Source: an uncultured bacterium (GTDB lineage: Bacteria; Bacillota; Clostridia; Lachnospirales; Lachnospiraceae). Taken from it: a DNA stretch of 64,000 bases. Location of the stretch: contig CAJMSZ010000002.1 in NCBI GenBank assembly GCA_905216215.1, positions 1 to 64,000 on the forward strand. The letters run 5' to 3'. The notes beneath the pieces were generated by a model. It was not told the DNA's origin, ran no database searches, and saw nothing but the letters and a program-made list of their open reading frames with translations. This document shows positions 17,848-26,798 of the stretch, piece after piece. The position numbers and the translations under genes are program-made. Every line of letters begins with the position of its first letter. Position 1 is the first letter of the stretch.

Positions 17848-19083
17848 CTACACCATCTCTGATTCTTTCCGGCGCAAAATATCATATTTTTCAGCTGCCT
17901 GTGATAATTTTACATTAAGCTCCTGCTTTGGATGTGGTGCACTCTCCTGCTCCTCCCCCTCTGCATTCACAATCTTTTCTACTGTAACAAGCACATTCTC
18001 TCCGTTCGGCTTCATAATTTCAATTTCTTCTCCAACAGAGAACTTGTTACGCTGTTCAATCCGCATCATACCATCTTTACATTCTTCCACAATTCCAAGA
18101 TAAGTGTACTCTTTAATATAAGTATTACTGTCATAAATCTGTGCTTCCTCACTCGGTTTTCCGAAGAAGAAGCCCGTAGTGAACTGACGGTAAGTGCAGT
18201 TGGATATTTGTTCCAAATACCATGGCATATTTTTCTTATAAAGCTCCGGGTCCTCCAGATAATCATCTATCGCCTTCCGATAGGTTCTGGCAACCGTTGC
18301 TACATAAAGAGCCGTCTTCATTCTGCCCTCCACCTTCAGACTGTCAATACCGGCATCTATAATTTCCGGGATATGCTCAATCATGCATAAGTCTTTTGAA
18401 TTGAAGATGTAAGTGCCGCGTTCATTTTCGTATACGGGCATATATTCTCCCGGTCTTGTCTCTTCCACCACCGCATATTTCCATCTGCACGGATGGGTGC
18501 ATGCTCCATGATTGGCGTCACGGCCCGTAAAATAGTTACTGAGCAGGCATCTTCCCGAATAGGAAATACACATAGCCCCATGAACAAAAGTTTCTATTTC
18601 CAGATTATCCGGTATATGTGCACGGATTTCCTTGATTTCACGTAAGGAAAGTTCTCTGGCAGACACTACTCTGCTTGCTCCCTGGCGATGCCAGAACAGA
18701 TAGGTCGCATAATTGGTATTATTTGCCTGGGTACTGATATGACGTTCAATTTCTGGGCACACCTCTTTCGCAATCTCAAACACACCAGGGTCTGCTATTA
18801 TCAGTGCATCCGGTTTGATTTCTTTTAATTCTTCAAAATATTTCCGCACGCCCTCCAAATCGTAATTATGTGCAAGAATATTTGCCGTCACATATACTTT
18901 CACATTGTGTTCATGTGCAAACGCGATTCCCTCTTTCATATCTTCCATAGAGAAATTCTTTGCCTTTGCCCGAAGTCCGAAGGCTTCACCGCCAATATAG
19001 ACCGCATCTGCCCCAAATACCACTGCAGTTTTTAACACTTCCAGACTGCTTGCCGGAATCAGTAATTCAGGATGTCTCGCCAT
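17848..19083 (-). CDS. trhP: U32 peptidase-family tRNA hydroxylation protein (YrrO-like)
   Basis: 411 residues. The U32 signature is present: ETFVHGAMCISYSGRCLLSN, followed by a cluster of further cysteines (ACTHPCRW), which in TrhP bind an iron-sulphur cluster. In E. coli and Bacillus, TrhP makes 5-hydroxyuridine at tRNA position 34. The next gene upstream encodes the matching methyltransferase TrmR, as in Bacillus yrrM-yrrN-yrrO. Only one U32 copy is here, closest in length to YrrO. A protease activity is unlikely. Confidence 0.88.
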   Translation of the reverse strand: MARHPELLIPASSLEVLKTAVVFGADAVYIGGEAFGLRAKAKNFSMEDMKEGIAFAHEHNVKVYVTANILAHNYDLEGVRKYFEELKEIKPDALIIADPGVFEIAKEVCPEIERHISTQANNTNYATYLFWHRQGASRVVSARELSLREIKEIRAHIPDNLEIETFVHGAMCISYSGRCLLSNYFTGRDANHGACTHPCRWKYAVVEETRPGEYMPVYENERGTYIFNSKDLCMIEHIPEIIDAGIDSLKVEGRMKTALYVATVARTYRKAIDDYLEDPELYKKNMPWYLEQISNCTYRQFTTGFFFGKPSEEAQIYDSNTYIKEYTYLGIVEECKDGMMRIEQRNKFSVGEEIEIMKPNGENVLVTVEKIVNAEGEEQESAPHPKQELNVKLSQAAEKYDILRRKESEMV

Positions 19084-19115
19084 TGTTCTCCCTTTCTTCT
19101 ATCTTATCACTACTT

Positions 19116-19766
19116 TTATAACTGTTCTTTCTTAATACTGAGTGCCACACCATCCCCCAATGGTAAAATGGATGTTTCTAATTCTTCATGGTGCTTCAAT
19201 GTATACAAATACTCCCGCATTCTGCTGTGAATCGTTCTGTCCCGACGTTCCACCACAAAGCGGGACTCTATGATTTCTCCATTTTGCAGAACATTATCCG
19301 AAACCAGTATTCCTTCAGGCGAAAGAATCCGCAACACTTCGGGCAGATACGCAATATACTGACCTTTGGCCGCATCCATGAATACAAAATCGTATGAACC
19401 CTCCAGACCTTTCAGTGCTTCCATAGCATCGCCTTCAATTAATGTAATCTGTGCTTCTTTTCCTGCCCGTTTAAAATTATCTCGTGCTACCGGAATCCTC
19501 TTTTCATAATTTTCAATGGTTGTTATCTTACAATTTTCCGCTACATATTCACTCATCAAAATGGCAGAAAACCCAACTGCAGTTCCTACTTCCAATATAT
19601 GCAGTGGCTTTTTAATCCGCAGAAGCACCTTAAGAAAGCTCTGCATTTCTTTCCGGATAATCGGTACTCCATCATTCAGAGCTTCCCGTTCAATCTGCTC
19701 TAATATTTCACTATTCTCCGTTTCAAGCGAATGCAAGTAATCCACCAGACGTTCTTCCACTATCAC
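19116..19766 (-). CDS. trmR: tRNA 5-hydroxyuridine methyltransferase (YrrM-like)
   Basis: About 216 residues from GTG with AGGAG eight bases upstream; the open frame extends to 19802, but that part contains a terminator hairpin. Class I O-methyltransferase of the COMT-like family: ILEVGTAVGFSAILMSEY is the SAM-binding loop, and DFVFMDAAKGQY carries the metal/catalytic aspartate. In Bacillus TrmR methylates 5-hydroxyuridine to 5-methoxyuridine at tRNA U34. It is 32 bases ahead of trhP. Confidence 0.87.
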   Translation of the reverse strand: MIVEERLVDYLHSLETENSEILEQIEREALNDGVPIIRKEMQSFLKVLLRIKKPLHILEVGTAVGFSAILMSEYVAENCKITTIENYEKRIPVARDNFKRAGKEAQITLIEGDAMEALKGLEGSYDFVFMDAAKGQYIAYLPEVLRILSPEGILVSDNVLQNGEIIESRFVVERRDRTIHSRMREYLYTLKHHEELETSILPLGDGVALSIKKEQL

Positions 19767-19789
19767 GATAAACTCTCCTGTTCTCGAAA

Positions 19790-19815
19790 ATAGATTGCGC
19801 ACAGGCGCAATCTAT
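19790..19815 (-). terminator. Hairpin/terminator between rnjA and trmR
   Basis: Perfect 11-base inverted repeat ATAGATTGCGC with a four-base loop, followed on the minus strand by TTTTC. It lies eight bases past the rnjA stop. It covers the extended N-terminal frame of trmR, arguing for the later GTG start. Confidence 0.65.
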
Positions 19816-19822
19816 CTTGCAT

Positions 19823-21493
19823 TTATACATCCATAATGATTGGCAAAATCATTGGTTTTCTCTTTGTTCTCTTCCAGATGAAATCATTCATGGTATCTTT
19901 GATGACCTGTTTAATCCTGCTCCAGTCAACATATCTGCCTGACAGACATTTTTCAACTGCTTCCTGCAGTACCTGTCTTGCTTCTTCCATCAGGAGCTCG
20001 GATTCACGCACATACACGAACCCTCTGGATACAATATCCGGTCCGGCAAGTAACTGATTGCTTCCCTTTTCCAGTGTTAATACGACAATCAATATTCCAT
20101 CCTCAGCCAGATGCTGTCTGTCACGGAGTACAATATTTCCTACATCACCGACACCCAGACCATCAACCAGAATCTCACCTGTCTGCACCGTTTCCACAAC
20201 ATCTGCACTTTCATCATCTAATTCCAACACATCCCCTGAATTCATCATAAAGATGTGGTCATTCGGAATACCAAGCTGTCTTGCAATCTCAGCATTAGCC
20301 TTTCTGTGCCGGAACTCACCATGAACCGGAATGGCATATTTCGGTTTAATCAAAGAATAGATCAGTTTCAATTCTTCCTGACATGCATGCCCGGAAACAT
20401 GAGCATCCTGGAAAATTACTTCTGCTCCCTTTTCAAACAGCTCGTTAATTACATGGGAAACAGATTTTTCATTTCCCGGAATCGGACTAGAGCTGAAAAT
20501 AATCGTATCTGTAGGCTGAATAGAGATTTTACGGTGCACTCCCGCAGACATTCTAGAAAGTGCCGCCATAGATTCTCCCTGACTTCCTGTGGTAATAATA
20601 GTTGTATTTTCCGGTGCATAATTCTTAAGCTGGTCAACATCAATCAAAGTATTCTCAGGCACCTGTAAATACCCAAGTTCAGAAGCAACCGAAATAATAT
20701 TTACCATGCTTCGTCCCTCGACTACAACCTTTCGTCCATATTTATAAGAGGTATTGATAATCTGCTGTACACGGTCTACGTTCGACGCAAAAGTTGCTAC
20801 AATGATTCGTCTGTGATGATGTTCTGCAAACAAGCGGTCAAATGTCTTTCCAACTGTCTTCTCTGACTGTGTAAATCCGGCTCTTACTGCATTGGTACTG
20901 TCGGACATCAGCGCGAGAACACCTTTCTTTCCAATCTCTGCAAACCGTTGCAAATCAATGGCATCACCAAATACCGGAGTATAGTCTACTTTAAAGTCTC
21001 CTGTGTGCACCACGATTCCTGCCGGTGAATAAATGGCCAACGCTGAAGCATCCTGAATGCTATGGTTTGTCTTAATAAATTCAATACGGAATTTGCCAAG
21101 ATTAATAGACTGTCCGTGACGAACCACCTTTCGTTTGGTAGATCGAAGCAGATTATGTTCTGCAAGCTTCTTATCAATGATTCCCATTGTCAGTTTCGTC
21201 GTGTAAATTGGCAGATTCATTTCTTTCAGAATATATGGCAATGCTCCAATATGGTCCTCATGCCCATGGGTGATCACAAAACCTTTTACTTTCTCGATGT
21301 GATTCTTCAAATATGTCACATCCGGAATTACAAGGTCTACTCCGGGCATATCATCATCCGGAAACGCCAGGCCGCAATCCACGACAATAATACTGTCTTC
21401 GTATTCAAAGGCAGTAATGTTCATTCCGATTTTTTCCAGACCTCCAAGCGGAATGATTCTCAATTTTGAATTGTTTTTTTGTTTCAAATTCAC
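19823..21493 (-). CDS. rnj: Ribonuclease J
   Basis: 556 residues; metallo-beta-lactamase/beta-CASP RNase with endonuclease and 5'-3' exonuclease activity, central to mRNA decay in Firmicutes. HGHEDHIG near residue 76 is the zinc site; DSTNAVRAGFT and GSQGESMAALSRM are beta-CASP motifs, with a C-terminal domain after about 450. Whether it is J1 or J2 cannot be decided here; the catalytic motif is intact. Reads from its own promoter after a terminator. Confidence 0.95.
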   Translation of the reverse strand: MNLKQKNNSKLRIIPLGGLEKIGMNITAFEYEDSIIVVDCGLAFPDDDMPGVDLVIPDVTYLKNHIEKVKGFVITHGHEDHIGALPYILKEMNLPIYTTKLTMGIIDKKLAEHNLLRSTKRKVVRHGQSINLGKFRIEFIKTNHSIQDASALAIYSPAGIVVHTGDFKVDYTPVFGDAIDLQRFAEIGKKGVLALMSDSTNAVRAGFTQSEKTVGKTFDRLFAEHHHRRIIVATFASNVDRVQQIINTSYKYGRKVVVEGRSMVNIISVASELGYLQVPENTLIDVDQLKNYAPENTTIITTGSQGESMAALSRMSAGVHRKISIQPTDTIIFSSSPIPGNEKSVSHVINELFEKGAEVIFQDAHVSGHACQEELKLIYSLIKPKYAIPVHGEFRHRKANAEIARQLGIPNDHIFMMNSGDVLELDDESADVVETVQTGEILVDGLGVGDVGNIVLRDRQHLAEDGILIVVLTLEKGSNQLLAGPDIVSRGFVYVRESELLMEEARQVLQEAVEKCLSGRYVDWSRIKQVIKDTMNDFIWKRTKRKPMILPIIMDV

Positions 21494-21508
21494 ACCTCCA
21501 CTATTTTT

Positions 21509-21537
21509 TATATACTTCCGTACCTCTTTATCGTAAA
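21509..21537 (-). promoter_or_regulatory. Putative rnj promoter with duplicated 13-mer
   Basis: Minus strand TTTACG (21537-21532), 17-base spacer, TATATA (21514-21509). The -35 lies in one of two direct copies of TTTATCGTAAAAT (plus strand, 21527-21539 and 21541-21553). Confidence 0.5.
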
Positions 21538-21546
21538 ATGTTTATC

Positions 21547-21577
21547 GTAAAATAAGGAGCCACAAAATCCGGCTCCA
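21547..21577 (-). terminator. Terminator after DUF1292 gene
   Basis: Minus strand GGAGCC-N9-GGCTCC followed by TTATTTT; separates the ireB-ruvX-DUF1292 unit from rnj. Confidence 0.7.
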
Positions 21578-21591
21578 ACACCATTTTCCCA

Positions 21592-21852
21592 CTACATCTC
21601 AATATCTACATCTTCCAGCAATTCTTCAAACACCTTCAGAAGTGCCTGTAATTCTACTTCGTCTTCCACAATCTCGTAAAGACTCTCCTTGTCTTCCTGC
21701 TTGCTTAAGTCCTTCATAATCAAACACTCGGCATCATCTTCTTCTGAGTCAGCAACCAGTAAATAAGAAACCCCATTTACCTTCGTCTGCTCCAGAATGT
21801 AAAACTCCACTTCTTCATCATCAAACGTAAAAACCAGTTTTTCCTCTTTCAT
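21592..21852 (-). CDS. DUF1292 (UPF0473, YrzB-like) protein
   Basis: 86 residues from the ATG that has AGGTGAG just upstream; an earlier ATG at 21873 lacks a ribosome site. Small acidic protein with FTFDDEEVEFYILEQTKVNG typical of DUF1292. Function is unknown, but it is almost always found with ireB and ruvX, as here. Very acidic C-terminus (about 60-86). Confidence 0.88.
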   Translation of the reverse strand: MKEEKLVFTFDDEEVEFYILEQTKVNGVSYLLVADSEEDDAECLIMKDLSKQEDKESLYEIVEDEVELQALLKVFEELLEDVDIEM

Positions 21853-21910
21853 CCTTCTCACCTGTCTGTCCATTCTAAATTCAAGAATGCCTCTGTAATC
21901 CTGCCAGAGG

Positions 21911-22336
21911 CTATATCAGCGAGCGCGAATCCAGATATCCTTGCAAGATAAAAACAGCAGCAATCTGGTCTACATACTGCTTTCTGTGTTCTCTTCTGAT
22001 TCCCGTCTCTATTAATGTCCGCTCTGCTTCTACAGTAGTAAGACGCTCATCCCACATCACGACTTCCAGTCCGGTCCGTCTCCGAAGCATCTCACCGAAT
22101 TCCAATGCCTTCTCTGCACGTTCTCCAATATCGTTATTCATATGTTTCGGAAAACCAAGTACAAACTTCTCCACTTCATATTCCTTGGCAAGAGTCTCAA
22201 TTCTGGCCAGTGTCTGGCGAAGCTTGTTCTCCGTTTTCCTTTCAATTGTCTCTACGGCCTGTGCGGTAATTCCCAGTGGATCGCTGATTGCCACTCCTAC
22301 CGTCTTCGTTCCGTAATCCAGTCCCATTATCCGCAT
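21911..22336 (-). CDS. ruvX: Putative Holliday junction resolvase / pre-16S rRNA nuclease YqgF
   Basis: 141 residues, RNase H fold. MGLDYGTKTVGVAISDPLG carries the first catalytic aspartate; VMWDERLTTVEAERTL and YVDQIAAVFILQ carry the others. In E. coli it matures the 16S rRNA 5' end. It is 12 bases behind ireB and upstream of DUF1292, the standard Firmicutes order. Confidence 0.94.
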   Translation of the reverse strand: MRIMGLDYGTKTVGVAISDPLGITAQAVETIERKTENKLRQTLARIETLAKEYEVEKFVLGFPKHMNNDIGERAEKALEFGEMLRRRTGLEVVMWDERLTTVEAERTLIETGIRREHRKQYVDQIAAVFILQGYLDSRSLI

Positions 22337-22348
22337 ACTACAGTATTC

Positions 22349-22606
22349 CTACAATTCATGTTTAATATACGCTTTTAACAATTCTTCTACAATCTCGTCC
22401 CGTTCCACCTTCATCACAAGGCTTCTCGCTCCATTATAACTGGTAATATATGTAGGGTCACCTGACATAATATATCCCACAATCTGGTTTACCGGATTAT
22501 AGCCCTTTTCAACTAAAGCATTATAAACAATTTCCAAAATATCTTTTGCCTGAATCTGCGGTGCAGCTTCTACTTTGAAAAATTGTGTGTTTGATAAATC
22601 CTTCAT
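22349..22606 (-). CDS. ireB: IreB family (UPF0297) regulatory phosphoprotein
   Basis: 85 residues, starting MKDLSNTQFFKVE. IreB of Enterococcus is a dimeric target of the Ser/Thr kinase IreK (PASTA kinase) that affects cephalosporin resistance; phosphorylated threonines lie at its N-terminus, and T7 is present here. First gene of ireB-ruvX-DUF1292. Confidence 0.92.
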   Translation of the reverse strand: MKDLSNTQFFKVEAAPQIQAKDILEIVYNALVEKGYNPVNQIVGYIMSGDPTYITSYNGARSLVMKVERDEIVEELLKAYIKHEL

Positions 22607-22657
22607 CTTACGACCTCCAATACTTCCTTTCCATTTTAATATAATATGCTAAAGAAT

Positions 22658-23980
22658 TCAATGCATAATTTGTGAATTATTCTTAAGTGTAATGGTTTTT
22701 ATCTGATTTATCCACTGTTCCTCTGAATCATCCCCACAAGGATTCATAATACGCAAATATTCCTTCGTATGCCCCACCGCATATCGCGCGCCATCTTTTT
22801 CTGTGATTTCTTCAAACAGGACATCTACATCCTGTCCAATCCAAAGCTGTTCATACTTCTTCATTTTTTCCGCATTCATTTCCAGCATAATATTACTTCT
22901 TCTGGTCTTTTCCTGCTCATCTACCTGTTCTGGCATGGAAGCCGCACGGGTTCCTTCCCGCTTGGAATATTTAAAAATATGGGTCTCATAAAAGTCAATT
23001 CTGTCTACAAAGTTCTTGGACTCTTGGAAATCTTCTTCCGTCTCCCCTGCAAATCCTACAATTACATCTGTAGTAAGTGCCGGATTTTTAAAATATTTCC
23101 GCAGAACGTGGCATTTTTCTTCGTACTCCGCCGCATCATATCTACGGTTCATCCGTTTCAATGTTGCATCACATCCGCTCTGCAGTGACAAATGAAAATG
23201 TGCACATACCTTGGGCAGATTTGCCAGTGCCTCTGCAAATTCTTCCGTAATGATTCGTGGTTCCAGTGATCCAAGACGGATTCGTTCGATTCCATCCACT
23301 TCATGCACTGCCTGAATAAGAGAAAGCAAATCATCGGGTTTCCCGGATTCTTTGGCAAAATCAATTCCATAGGAGCTTAAATGAATTCCTGTCAGAACGA
23401 TTTCCTTGTATCCATTTGCTGCCAACGTTCTTACTTCTTCTACCACATCGTTTTTCGCACGGCTTCTGACCCTTCCTCTCGCATAAGGAATGATACAGTA
23501 GGTGCAGAACTGATTGCATCCATCCTGCACCTTCAGATAAGCTCTTGTATGCTCTGCTGTTCGTGACAAATGGAGGTCTTCATACTCGTTGGTATGATTG
23601 ATGTCGATCAGCTCCTGAACCTGTTTTTCCGGATGGTCCCGGAAATATGCATTCAATATATCCACAATATTATTTTTCTTGTTATTTCCTACAATAATAT
23701 CTATACCTTCTTCTGTTTTTCCTGCATTTCCCAGTGCCTGGACATAGCAGCCCGCAGCCACTACCACAGCTTCTGGGTTCTGCTTGCGTGCCTTGTGTAT
23801 CATCTGTCTTGATTTGCGGTCTGCCATATTGGTAACCGAACAAGTATTGATAATATAAACATCCGCCTCTTCATGGAAGGACACTATCTCATAACCGTCC
23901 TTTTCCAGAAGCTCCTGCATGGCCTCTGTCTCATATGCATTTACCTTACATCCAAGGTTGTGTAACGCTGCCCGTTTCAT
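22658..23980 (-). CDS. mtaB: tRNA t6A37 methylthiotransferase
   Basis: 440-residue radical SAM enzyme that adds a methylthio group to t6A37 (ms2t6A) in tRNAs reading ANN codons. Domains: UPF0004 (GCKVNAYETEAM; three cysteines including C11 and NTCSVTNMAD), radical SAM CNQFCTYCIIPYARGR near 155, and a C-terminal TRAM domain with WIGQDVDVLFEE. The CNQFCTYC and eMtaB-like length favour MtaB over MiaB. Upstream of ireB by 51 bases. Confidence 0.93.
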   Translation of the reverse strand: MKRAALHNLGCKVNAYETEAMQELLEKDGYEIVSFHEEADVYIINTCSVTNMADRKSRQMIHKARKQNPEAVVVAAGCYVQALGNAGKTEEGIDIIVGNNKKNNIVDILNAYFRDHPEKQVQELIDINHTNEYEDLHLSRTAEHTRAYLKVQDGCNQFCTYCIIPYARGRVRSRAKNDVVEEVRTLAANGYKEIVLTGIHLSSYGIDFAKESGKPDDLLSLIQAVHEVDGIERIRLGSLEPRIITEEFAEALANLPKVCAHFHLSLQSGCDATLKRMNRRYDAAEYEEKCHVLRKYFKNPALTTDVIVGFAGETEEDFQESKNFVDRIDFYETHIFKYSKREGTRAASMPEQVDEQEKTRRSNIMLEMNAEKMKKYEQLWIGQDVDVLFEEITEKDGARYAVGHTKEYLRIMNPCGDDSEEQWINQIKTITLKNNSQIMH

Positions 23981-24036
23981 AGTTATGTCTCCTCTATGTT
24001 AAATATGGTTAAATATATTTTCCTCTTGTTTGTTCC

Positions 24037-24065
24037 TTGACTTTTCATTCTGAAAACCTTAAAAT
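24037..24065 (+). promoter_or_regulatory. Promoter of HPr-like gene
   Basis: TTGACT (24037-24042), 17-base spacer, TAAAAT (24060-24065); leader of about 33 bases with AAGGAGGG before the ATG. Confidence 0.75.
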
Positions 24066-24104
24066 TAATGATAGAGCAGTGAATAATCAAGGAGGGTCAA
24101 TCTA

Positions 24105-24338
24105 ATGAAAACTGTACAAATTTCTTTAAATTCTATCGATAAAGTGAAATCTTTTGTCAATCAGATTTCAAAGTTCGACTTTGATTTTGATTTAGTATCC
24201 GGAAGATATGTCATTGATGCCAAATCCATCATGGGAATCTTCAGTTTAGATTTATCAAAACCGATTAATTTGAATATTCATGCTGAAGACAGTGAGCTTG
24301 ACAGCGTTATGAATGAAATTCAGCCATACTTAGTTTAA
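24105..24338 (+). CDS. HPr-like protein lacking the phosphoacceptor histidine (Crh-like)
   Basis: 77 residues with the HPr fold pattern. The His-15 region (HARP) of true HPr is replaced by SIDKVKSF, with lysine at position 15, so it cannot carry phosphate for sugar uptake. The regulatory serine segment is kept as AKSIMGIFSLDL, S41 corresponding to Ser-46 of HPr. This resembles Bacillus Crh, which is phosphorylated by HPr kinase and aids CcpA. It has its own promoter and terminator. Confidence 0.85.
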   Translation: MKTVQISLNSIDKVKSFVNQISKFDFDFDLVSGRYVIDAKSIMGIFSLDLSKPINLNIHAEDSELDSVMNEIQPYLV

Positions 24339-24357
24339 TTCTACTGGTTTTAATTCA

Positions 24358-24393
24358 AATGGGGGGACACACTTCGTGTTCCCCATTTTTATT
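24358..24393. terminator. Bidirectional terminator between HPr-like gene and thiI
   Basis: GGGGAACAC/GTGTTCCCC-type stem with T-run on the plus strand and A-run before the stem on the other side; serves the convergent genes. Confidence 0.8.
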
Positions 24394-25570
24394 TCACCTC
24401 AATAATCTCAACTGTATCAATTGCCTTCTGGAACAGCTCGTCAATATTCTCTGAAAGTTTTTCTTCCGATTTTCTTATTACACCAATGTTCGGCTTTGTA
24501 ACCGGATGTTTTGCAACAAAGATAGTACAACAGTCTTCATACGGAAGAATGGATGTCTCATAAGTGTTGATTTTCTCCGCCACTTCTACAATCTCCTGCT
24601 TGTCAAACCCAATCAGTGGGCGATAAACAGGAAGGGTGCATACATCATTTGTCGCTGCCAGACTGTGCATGGTCTGACTTGCCACCTGTCCAATACTTTC
24701 CCCTGTAATTAATCCCAGACAATCATCCTCTTTTGCAAAATATTCTGCAATCCGCATCATATAACGGCGCATAATGATCGTCAGTTCATCATGTGGGCAT
24801 TTTTCATAAATATAAAGCTGAATATCGGTAAAATTCACCACATGAAGCTTAATTGGACCTGTATACTTTGATACCAGTTTTGCAAGGTCCACCACTTTCT
24901 GTTTTGCACGCTCACTGGTGTACGGTGGCGCATGGAAATAGGTTGCTTCAATTCCCACACCACGTTTGGCAATCATGTAACCTGCTACCGGGCTGTCAAT
25001 TCCACCTGACAATAAAAGCATGGCTTTTCCATTCGTTCCAATGGGCATTCCACCTGGTCCCGGGATAATTTCCGAATAGATATAGATTTCTTCTCTGACT
25101 TCCACATTCAGAAGTACATCCGGGTGATGCACATCTACACGGATTTCCGGGAATGCATCCAGAATCGCCTCTCCCAAATCACAGTTGATTTCCATGGATT
25201 TCTTCGGATATGTCTTTCTGGCGCGTCTGGACTCTACTTTAAAAGTAATCGCCTTGTTTGGATACATAGCATCCATATAAGCAACTACATCTTTTTTCAA
25301 TTCTTCAAATCCCTTATCTTCTACTCTTACAACCGGACAGATTCCCACAATTCCAAATACTCTCTTCAGTGCATCTGTCACTTCGTCATTGTCGTACTCT
25401 CCCTCACAGTCCACATAGACACGGGCCTGAGATTTGTACACGTGAAAATCTCCTTCCACATCTTTCAATGCAAAACGCACCTGCTTTACCAGTGCATCTT
25501 CAAATAAATAACGGTTTTTTCCTTTGATTCCTATTTCACCGTATTTTATCAAATAAGTTTGAAATTTCAT
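24389..25570 (-). CDS. thiI: tRNA 4-thiouridine synthase ThiI
   Basis: 393 residues; ATP pyrophosphatase that sulphurates tRNA U8 and, in some organisms, supplies sulphur for thiamine. N-terminal ferredoxin-like and THUMP domains (1-165), PP-loop SGGIDSPVAGYM near 187. There is no C-terminal rhodanese domain, as in Bacillus ThiI, so sulphur comes directly from the cysteine desulfurase encoded nine bases upstream. Confidence 0.95.
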   Translation of the reverse strand: MKFQTYLIKYGEIGIKGKNRYLFEDALVKQVRFALKDVEGDFHVYKSQARVYVDCEGEYDNDEVTDALKRVFGIVGICPVVRVEDKGFEELKKDVVAYMDAMYPNKAITFKVESRRARKTYPKKSMEINCDLGEAILDAFPEIRVDVHHPDVLLNVEVREEIYIYSEIIPGPGGMPIGTNGKAMLLLSGGIDSPVAGYMIAKRGVGIEATYFHAPPYTSERAKQKVVDLAKLVSKYTGPIKLHVVNFTDIQLYIYEKCPHDELTIIMRRYMMRIAEYFAKEDDCLGLITGESIGQVASQTMHSLAATNDVCTLPVYRPLIGFDKQEIVEVAEKINTYETSILPYEDCCTIFVAKHPVTKPNIGVIRKSEEKLSENIDELFQKAIDTVEIIEVK

Positions 25571-25579
25571 GCTTTCCTC

Positions 25580-26737
25580 CTAATGGCGTGTGTACTTTCT
25601 CAACATCGGCACACAAGTGTATAACGTTTCCAAGGTATAATCAATTTCTTCTTCTGTCGTAAATTCTGACATACTGAACCGCAGCGTCGCATCCAGATAT
25701 TCTTTTCCTGCTCCAATTCCCTTTAACACTCCACTGACTGCCGGATGATTGGATGCACAGGCAGAACCGGAGGAAACATAAATCCCTTTATCTTCCAACG
25801 TATGAAGCAGAACTTCACTTCGGATTCCGGCAATCCCCACACTGATAATATGGGGAGCACTTGTCTCGTCTGCCAGTCCATGAATGGTAGTATGTTCTAT
25901 TTTACTTATTCCTTCAATAAAGCGCTTTTTCAGCGCTCTCATATGAGCCACTTTTTCATCTAAGTCTGTATAAATCTCCTTTGCAGCTACACCGATTCCA
26001 GCAATACCAGGCACATTTTCCGTACCAGAACGCATATTTTTCTGTTGCTCTCCACCGAAAATAATCGGTTTTACCTTCGCCTTCTCATTAATATAGAGAA
26101 ATCCGATGCCTTTTGGCCCATGAATCTTATGTCCACTGACTGACAACATATCGATACCCATCTTTTTCGGGTAAATCCGATACTTTCCAAATCCCTGTAC
26201 TGCATCTACATGAAACAGAATATTCTTGTTATAAGCCTTCACGATACTGGCTGCTTCTGCAACCGGCTGAACAGATCCCACTTCATTATTCACATACATA
26301 ATAGAAACCAGAATGGTTTCCTCACAAAGCGCAGCCTTAAGTGCATCCAGCTTCACCCTTCCGTACTCATCTACCGGAAGATAAGTTACGCGATATCCTT
26401 CCTCATCTTCCAAAAAACGCATAGTGTTTAATATCGCAGGATGCTCAATAGACGTAGTAATCAAATGCTTACCAGCCCGATGATTTGCCCTTGCCCCACC
26501 AATAAGTGCCAGATTATCACTTTCCGTTCCACCGGATGTGAAATAAATTTCCTTTTCCTGCACTTTCAGCAGACGTGCCAGTGTCTCTCTGGATTCTCTG
26601 ACGTACTGCTCTGCCTCCACACCTTTTCTGTGCATGGAAGAAGGATTACCATAATCTTCGCACAAAGTCTTTCCAACTATATCACGAACGCAGTCATATG
26701 CCTTTGTTGTCGCTGAATTATCCAAATATACTTCCAT
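25580..26737 (-). CDS. nifS: Cysteine desulfurase (NifS/IscS family)
   Basis: 385-residue class V PLP enzyme that takes sulphur from cysteine. PLP lysine K204 in SGHKIHGPKG; persulphide cysteine C327 in SSGSACASN. Paired with thiI downstream (nine-base gap), like nifZ-thiI in Bacillus, so its main partner is probably ThiI rather than general Fe-S assembly. Confidence 0.94.
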   Translation of the reverse strand: MEVYLDNSATTKAYDCVRDIVGKTLCEDYGNPSSMHRKGVEAEQYVRESRETLARLLKVQEKEIYFTSGGTESDNLALIGGARANHRAGKHLITTSIEHPAILNTMRFLEDEEGYRVTYLPVDEYGRVKLDALKAALCEETILVSIMYVNNEVGSVQPVAEAASIVKAYNKNILFHVDAVQGFGKYRIYPKKMGIDMLSVSGHKIHGPKGIGFLYINEKAKVKPIIFGGEQQKNMRSGTENVPGIAGIGVAAKEIYTDLDEKVAHMRALKKRFIEGISKIEHTTIHGLADETSAPHIISVGIAGIRSEVLLHTLEDKGIYVSSGSACASNHPAVSGVLKGIGAGKEYLDATLRFSMSEFTTEEEIDYTLETLYTCVPMLRKYTRH

Positions 26738-26798
26738 TTTCTTCTCCCAAATCTTCTTTTTACTATCTTATGCTTTTTCGGATGCACAAGCGCATATC

